A DNA stretch of 64,000 nucleotides. It comes from Planotetraspora kaengkrachanensis (GTDB lineage Bacteria; Actinomycetota; Actinomycetes; Streptosporangiales; Streptosporangiaceae). The DNA lies in contig NZ_BONV01000014.1 in NCBI RefSeq assembly GCF_016862895.1, positions 62,001 through 126,000 on the forward strand, given 5' to 3'. The notes under the pieces are model-generated. The model made no database searches and was not told the DNA's origin. It saw nothing but the letters and a program-made list of their open reading frames with translations. Shown here in pieces: positions 59,467 through 64,000 of this stretch; the stretch's first letter is position 1, and each line of letters starts with the position of its first letter. The translations under genes were made by a program, and so were the position numbers.

Positions 59467-60953
59467 GGACGCGGTCGCGGGAGCTCTGCCGGCTGGCGAT
59501 GACGGTGCTCCAGCCGGGTTTCGAGGGGACGGACCCGCCGGACTGGCTCCGCAGGGCCCTCGCCGACGGCCTGGGCGGCGCCGTCCTGTTCACCCGCAAC
59601 CTCGCCGACGCCGCGCAGACCGGCGAACTGGTGGCCGGGATGCGCGCCGAGAACCCCGGCGTGGTCGTCGCGGTCGACGAGGAGGGGGGCGCGATCACCC
59701 GGCTGGAGGCCCGGACCGGCAGCTCCTGGCCGGGCAACCTGGCTCTGGGCGTCGCCGACGACGTCCGGGCCACCGGGCGGGTCGCCCGGCAGATCGGGCG
59801 CATGCTGGGCGCCGCGGACATCACCCTGGACTACGCGCCCGTCGTCGACGTGAACGCCGACCCCCGCAACCCGGTGATCGGCGTCAGATCGTTCGGCTCG
59901 GACCCCGAGCGGGTCCGGCGGCACACCGTGGCGTGGATCGAGGGGCTCCAGGGTGCGGGCGTGGCCGCCTGCGCGAAGCACTTCCCCGGCCACGGGGACA
60001 CCGTGACCGACTCCCACCTGGCCCTGCCGGAGGTCCGCGCGTCCCGCGAGGTCCTCGAACGGCGGGACCTGCCGCCGTTCCGCGCCGCGATCAAGGCCGG
60101 GGTGCGGGCGATCATGTGCGGTCACCTCCTCGTGCCCACGCTCGACCGCTCTCCCGTCACGATGAGCCGCGCCGTGCTGACCGGCCTGCTGCGGGACGAA
60201 CTCGGGTTCGCGGGCCTGGCCGTCACCGACGCCATCGAGATGCGCGCGGTCGCCGCGCTCCACACCGCCGAGGAGATCACCGTCCGGGCACTGGCGGCGG
60301 GTGCCGACGCGATCTGCGTCGGCGTCTCCTCGCCCGGCGGTGAGAGCGTTTACGCGCTCCGCGACGCGATCGTCTCCGCCGTCCGGGAGGGGCGTCTGCC
60401 GGAAGGCCGCCTGACCGAGGCCGCCGGCCGGGTGCTCGAGCTCGCCCGGTGGTACGCGGACCAGGCTCCGGCCAGGGCGGCGGCGGCCCGCGACGTGGAC
60501 GAGGGCGTCGGCCTGAAGACGGCGACGGCCGCCCTGCGTGTGATCGGCACCCCCTCCCGTCCGGTGCTGAAGGTCGCCCCACTGGTCGTGGAGATGTCCG
60601 CGCAACCCAGCCAGGCCGTGGGACGGGCCACGCCGGTCTCCTTCGGGTCGGCGATCGCCGAGATCATGCCGGGCACCCTCCTCGAGGAGATCGGCGAGGG
60701 CGACGACCTCCCCGACCTCACCGACGTCCGCCGGCCGGTCGTCCTCGTCGTGCGGGACGCCACCCGCCACGAATGGATCCAGCGGGCGCTGGCCCGGGCG
60801 CTGGAGGTGCGTCCCGACGCCGTGGTGGTCGAGACGGGAGTGCCCGGCACCCCCGCCGGAGCCGTGTACCTCGCCACCCACGGCAACTCCACGGCGTCGG
60901 CGCGCGCGGCCGCCCGCCTGCTGACCGCCATCCGCCCGCAGGACCCCGCTTGA
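59463..60953 (+). CDS. nagZ: Cytoplasmic beta-N-acetylglucosaminidase (GH3, NagZ)
   Basis: The 496-aa GH3 enzyme has the NagZ signature AKHFPGHGDTVTDSH (171-185; His/Asp acid-base dyad) and the nucleophile Asp256 in LAVTDAIEM. There is no signal peptide, so it works in the cytosol. The C-terminal domain (about 330-496) is like that of longer actinobacterial and Bacillus-type enzymes. It cleaves GlcNAc from muropeptides or chito-oligomers. Coupled to the kinase gene. Confidence 0.9.
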   Translation: MRTRSRELCRLAMTVLQPGFEGTDPPDWLRRALADGLGGAVLFTRNLADAAQTGELVAGMRAENPGVVVAVDEEGGAITRLEARTGSSWPGNLALGVADDVRATGRVARQIGRMLGAADITLDYAPVVDVNADPRNPVIGVRSFGSDPERVRRHTVAWIEGLQGAGVAACAKHFPGHGDTVTDSHLALPEVRASREVLERRDLPPFRAAIKAGVRAIMCGHLLVPTLDRSPVTMSRAVLTGLLRDELGFAGLAVTDAIEMRAVAALHTAEEITVRALAAGADAICVGVSSPGGESVYALRDAIVSAVREGRLPEGRLTEAAGRVLELARWYADQAPARAAAARDVDEGVGLKTATAALRVIGTPSRPVLKVAPLVVEMSAQPSQAVGRATPVSFGSAIAEIMPGTLLEEIGEGDDLPDLTDVRRPVVLVVRDATRHEWIQRALARALEVRPDAVVVETGVPGTPAGAVYLATHGNSTASARAAARLLTAIRPQDPA

Positions 60954-61022
60954 GAGGTCGGGCGCCCTCCCCGTCTCATCCACCCCCGAATCCCCCGTCT
61001 GACCTCCCCCAGAAGGAGCCCC

Positions 61023-61958
61023 ATGAAGGAGCCCTCCGCCGGCGGCCCCCCGCCCGCGAACCTCGTCGCCGCCGTGCGCGCGGTGCTGCCCTCGCTCACC
61101 CCGGCAGGCCGGTCGATCGCCAGGCTGATCCTGGACGACCCGGCCACGGTCGCCAGGAGCACGATCACCGAGCTGAGCGAGGCCTCGGGCACCAGCCAGG
61201 CGACGATCGTGCGGACCGCCCGCGCCCTCGGATTCACGGGATACTCCCAGCTGCGCCTGGCCCTGGCGGCCGCCTCGGCGCGCGAGCGGCCGGAGCGGCT
61301 GGTGCCGGGCGACCTCGCCCCCGGCGACCCGCTCGCCGACGTCATCGACAAGGTGACCAGAGCGGAGTCCGACGCGCTCGCCGACACCGCGGCGCAGCTC
61401 AGCCCCGAACTGCTCGGTCCGGTGGTGAAGGCCGTGGCGGCCGCCCGGCGGGTGAACATCTTCGGCGTCGGAGCGTCCGGCCTGGTCGCCGCCGACATGG
61501 CGCAGAAGCTCCTGCGGATCGGCGTCACCGCCCACGCCTTCACCGACGTCCACCTCGCTCTCACGGCGGCGGCCGTGGCCGGGCCATCGGACGTGTCGAT
61601 CGGCGTGAGCTGCACCGGGGAGACGCCCGACGTGCTGGAGCCGATGCGGACGGCCAGGCGGGCGGGGGCGGCGACGGTCGCGATCACCAACAACCCCCGG
61701 TCGTCGCTCGCGGAGGCGGCCGAGCACGTGCTCGTGTCGGCCGGTCGTGAAACGGAGTTCCGGCCGGGTGCGCTCGCCAGCCGCATCAGCCAACTGCTCA
61801 TCGTCGACTGTGTGTTCGTCGGCGTCGCGCAGCGGACCTTCGAGGCCTCAGAAGGCGCGCTGAAAGCCACGAAGGGGGCGCTGGATCGGTTCCTCGAGGA
61901 CACCCGTCACCGCAATCGTCAGATGTCTTCGCAGGTGGACGGCCTGGGTAAAAATTAA
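61023..61958 (+). CDS. RpiR-family regulator with SIS domain (MurR-like)
   Basis: The 311-aa regulator has an N-terminal RpiR HTH (SIARLILDDPATVARSTITELSEASGTSQATIVRTARALGFTGYSQLRLAL, about 31-81). The SIS sugar-phosphate domain follows (RVNIFGVGASGLVAADMAQKLLRIG to ISQLLIVDCVFVGVAQR). It likely senses MurNAc-6-P or GlcNAc-6-P and controls this cluster. GAAGGAG precedes the ATG. Confidence 0.92.
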   Translation: MKEPSAGGPPPANLVAAVRAVLPSLTPAGRSIARLILDDPATVARSTITELSEASGTSQATIVRTARALGFTGYSQLRLALAAASARERPERLVPGDLAPGDPLADVIDKVTRAESDALADTAAQLSPELLGPVVKAVAAARRVNIFGVGASGLVAADMAQKLLRIGVTAHAFTDVHLALTAAAVAGPSDVSIGVSCTGETPDVLEPMRTARRAGAATVAITNNPRSSLAEAAEHVLVSAGRETEFRPGALASRISQLLIVDCVFVGVAQRTFEASEGALKATKGALDRFLEDTRHRNRQMSSQVDGLGKN

Positions 61959-62045
61959 CTTCACGAGTGAGTCCATAGACGGAAAAAATTGACGCTGCCG
62001 CCAGGCGCCCGTATTGTCCAGGCAACCGGGAACCAGGAGCAGCCC

Positions 62046-63848
62046 ATGAAGCGACTCGCGGCGATCGCGGCTCTGGCGTCGATCGTCACAGCCACCGCGT
62101 GTGGAAGTACCGGCCAGGAGAATGCGGGGCAGGGGGGGATCTACACCACGATCGACGGCAGCAAGCAGATCAACGCGAGCGCGCCGATCAACCCCTTCAA
62201 CCCTGTGGGCTCCGTATTCGACGGTTACAACGGGATGGCGCTCGCCTGGCCGAAGAACGACCCGATCGACCCGAACCAGTTCTATCCGGCGATCGCGCGC
62301 AGCTGGACGATCACTCCCGACCAGTCGGAGGCCGTGATCCACCTGCAGCCGAACGCGCGCTGGTCGGACGGCAAGCCGGTGACCAGCGAGGACGTCCGGG
62401 TCTCGATCGGCCTGGCCTACACCCAGGGCGGCACGGCCTACGCGCTCGACCCCAAGGCGGCGGGCGCCGCGGCGACCATCCAGGTGGTGGACCCGACGAC
62501 GATCCGGATCACCCAGGGCGCCAACAAGAGCAACACCTTCCTCAGCAACCTGCTGTCGACCGTCGTGGTGCCCGCCCACGTCTACGGGTCGCTGCTGCCC
62601 CGCGACTTCTGGCACACGCTCAAGGTCGCCCAGGACGGGAAGGGCGCGCCGGCCGAGCGGGCGAAGACCGAGGTCACCGGTCTGGCCGACAAGGTCATCG
62701 CCTTCGCGCCGAGCCACGACGTGTCCGCGGGACCGTTCGTGCTCGAGCGGGTCAACCCCGGCGCGGCGCTGCTCAGGCGCAACCCCTACTTCTACGACAA
62801 CAAACTGATCGGCCCCGACAAGGTCGAGCTGCTCAACTACTCGGGCAACCAGCAGATCTGGAACTACCTGATCGCCGGGAAGCTGGACAACGCGCCCTTC
62901 ACCTCGGTGCCGTCGGCCGTGCTCGACCGCATCCGCTCGGTCAGGGGCAACAAGGTCATCAAGGGCTTCTCGCCCGTGTCCACGTCGCTGGCGTTCAACC
63001 AGGCGCGAAAGCCGTACGACAACGTGCACGTGCGCCGGGCGCTGGCGTACCTGATCGACCGGGCCCAGGTGACGAAGATCGCCTCGCCCGAGGGCGGGAC
63101 CCCGTCCCTCACCACCTCGGGCATCCACGCCGAGGCGGCCAAGGTCTGGCTGGGGTCGCAGTTCGAGGGCCTCGACCCCTACCGCCTCGACCCGGCCAAG
63201 GCCGCGGCCGAGCTCAAGGCCGCCGGCATGACCAAACGGGGGAACACGTGGGCGCTGCCCGACGGCAGGCCGTGGAAGGTCGAGATCCACGTGCCCGCGT
63301 CGTTCTCCGACTGGATCTCCGCCGCCAAGTCGATCACCAGTCAGCTCAACGACCACGGGATCGACGCGACGGTCGTCACCGCCGCCGACTACACCCTCTA
63401 TCTCAGTGAGCTCGCGGCGGGGAAGTATGATGTTGGTTTCTGGCTGATGGGCCTCGGGCCCTCGCCGTACAACATCTTCCAGCGACTGTACGGCCAGGCC
63501 AACGGCTGGCAGATGTTCGGCGGCAGGCTCGAGCACGTCGCGCCGGGCACCGAGGGCAACTGGATGGGCGGCCCGGAGACCGTCACCGTCTCCGGCACGA
63601 AGGTCGACCCCGGAGCGCTGACCAGCAGGCTCAACTTCGCCCCGCCCGCCGAGCAGAAGCAGATCGTCGGGACGCTGGCGAAGGTGTCCAACGAGCAGCT
63701 CCCGGTGATCCAACTGTGGGACTACGTCAACACCCAGTTCGTGAACACATCCCGTTACACGGGCTTCCCCCCGGACGACAACGAGGCGCTGCGCCTGTCG
63801 TCGGGCGTGTGGATGCAGCTCGGCATGATCAAGAAGAGGCAGGCATGA
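62046..63848 (+). CDS. ABC transporter substrate-binding lipoprotein, family 5 (peptide/oligosaccharide type)
   Basis: The 600-aa precursor has a lipoprotein signal (KRLAAIAALASIVTATACG, Cys18 as likely lipid site). The SBP_bac_5 features are FYPAIARSWTITPDQ, WSDGKPVTSEDVRVSIGLAYT, VRRALAYLIDRAQV and YDVGFWLMGLGPSP. ATG 62046 has AGGAG upstream. Its stop overlaps the permease start. Context suggests import of muropeptides, chito-oligosaccharides or peptides. Confidence 0.9.
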   Translation: MKRLAAIAALASIVTATACGSTGQENAGQGGIYTTIDGSKQINASAPINPFNPVGSVFDGYNGMALAWPKNDPIDPNQFYPAIARSWTITPDQSEAVIHLQPNARWSDGKPVTSEDVRVSIGLAYTQGGTAYALDPKAAGAAATIQVVDPTTIRITQGANKSNTFLSNLLSTVVVPAHVYGSLLPRDFWHTLKVAQDGKGAPAERAKTEVTGLADKVIAFAPSHDVSAGPFVLERVNPGAALLRRNPYFYDNKLIGPDKVELLNYSGNQQIWNYLIAGKLDNAPFTSVPSAVLDRIRSVRGNKVIKGFSPVSTSLAFNQARKPYDNVHVRRALAYLIDRAQVTKIASPEGGTPSLTTSGIHAEAAKVWLGSQFEGLDPYRLDPAKAAAELKAAGMTKRGNTWALPDGRPWKVEIHVPASFSDWISAAKSITSQLNDHGIDATVVTAADYTLYLSELAAGKYDVGFWLMGLGPSPYNIFQRLYGQANGWQMFGGRLEHVAPGTEGNWMGGPETVTVSGTKVDPGALTSRLNFAPPAEQKQIVGTLAKVSNEQLPVIQLWDYVNTQFVNTSRYTGFPPDDNEALRLSSGVWMQLGMIKKRQA

Positions 63849-64000
63849 CGAAATCGGTGCGGGAACGTCCCCGCGGGGCCGCCGTGGCCCGCAGGGTGGC
63901 GGGACACGTCGGACGCGGCCTGGTCATGATCTGGGTCGTCGCGACGATCAGCTTCTTCATCATCAGGGAGATCCCCGGCGACCCCGTCCAGGGCATGTAC
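63845..64000 (+). CDS. ABC transporter permease (N-terminal part, cut by the window end)
   Basis: ATG 63845 overlaps the binding-protein stop (ATGA). The 52 visible residues start MTKSVRERPRGAAVARRV. The first membrane segment (GRGLVMIWVVATISFFIIREIPGDPV) is typical of DppB/OppB permeases. The remainder lies outside the window. Confidence 0.85.
   Translation, partial: MTKSVRERPRGAAVARRVAGHVGRGLVMIWVVATISFFIIREIPGDPVQGMY

Noticed and set aside
58167-61793. 1208-codon minus-strand ORF opposite the kinase and NagZ genes
   Set aside because: Antisense shadow; the plus-strand frames carry catalytic motifs and ribosome binding sites.

Overview
The window is chromosomal DNA from a high-GC actinomycete. 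Coding is dense and wobble-GC-rich, GTG starts are common, and many genes overlap by 4 nt (ATGA or GTGA). The gene families (CU044_5270, MarR, HxlR, ECF sigma, RpiR, LVIVD/DUF305, paired CE1758/CE1759-type flavoenzymes) fit a Streptosporangiaceae-like or other filamentous actinomycete. I see no rRNA, tRNA, insertion sequence or CRISPR array. Genus assignment is inference.

Layout. 1-3711: end of an unidentified gene, an FMN reductase/luciferase-like monooxygenase pair behind a perfect palindrome, a membrane protein and an unknown protein. 3701-19897: a large catabolic region on both strands with a DUF1295 reductase-like membrane protein, two SDRs, two thiolases, a carotenoid-cleavage-type oxygenase, two acyl-CoA-ligase-like enzymes, a dihydrodipicolinate-reductase-like dehydrogenase, a VOC protein, SnoaL/epoxide-hydrolase-like proteins and a tandem HxlR regulator. 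An S15 peptidase gene sits inside it. The four promoter regions of this cluster share a 19-bp motif (ACTCT-n6-TGTAG), which suggests one regulon.

20004-24493 is an A/T-richer, TTA-codon-containing island that looks like an anti-phage signalling locus. It holds a Pycsar-type transmembrane effector (PycTM family), a class III nucleotide cyclase-like protein, a 700-aa P-loop NTPase-like protein and a 262-aa unrecognised partner. The cyclase-NTPase-partner genes are tightly coupled. This is the best candidate for an undescribed system.

24636-37177: a CHAP/peptidoglycan-binding protein, two divergent ECF sigma factors with partner genes, a LuxR/AAA regulator divergent from a secreted GH3 glucosidase with a palindromic operator, an MDR oxidoreductase/TetR pair with twin operators, a lipoprotein, and a MarR regulator divergent from an NAD-epimerase. 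38175-42928: a five-gene operon (NCS1 permease, isochorismatase-like hydrolase, GntR, ADP-ribosylglycohydrolase, PfkB kinase) that looks like nucleoside or base salvage. 43189-48242: malic enzyme and fumarase in one operon, then a DEAD-box helicase.

48271-48623 holds a striking non-coding array. Eight copies of a 12-bp element are placed exactly 53 bp apart, four in one orientation and then four in the other, between two convergent genes. 48647-58308: DUF305 lipoprotein, LVIVD protein with a His-rich tail, YfhO membrane protein, two small proteins, a three-subunit molybdenum aldehyde/xanthine oxidoreductase and a small HhH-like protein. 58432-64000: an amino-sugar cluster (BadF-type kinase, cytoplasmic NagZ, RpiR regulator, family-5 ABC binding protein, start of a permease) that fits muropeptide or amino-sugar scavenging.
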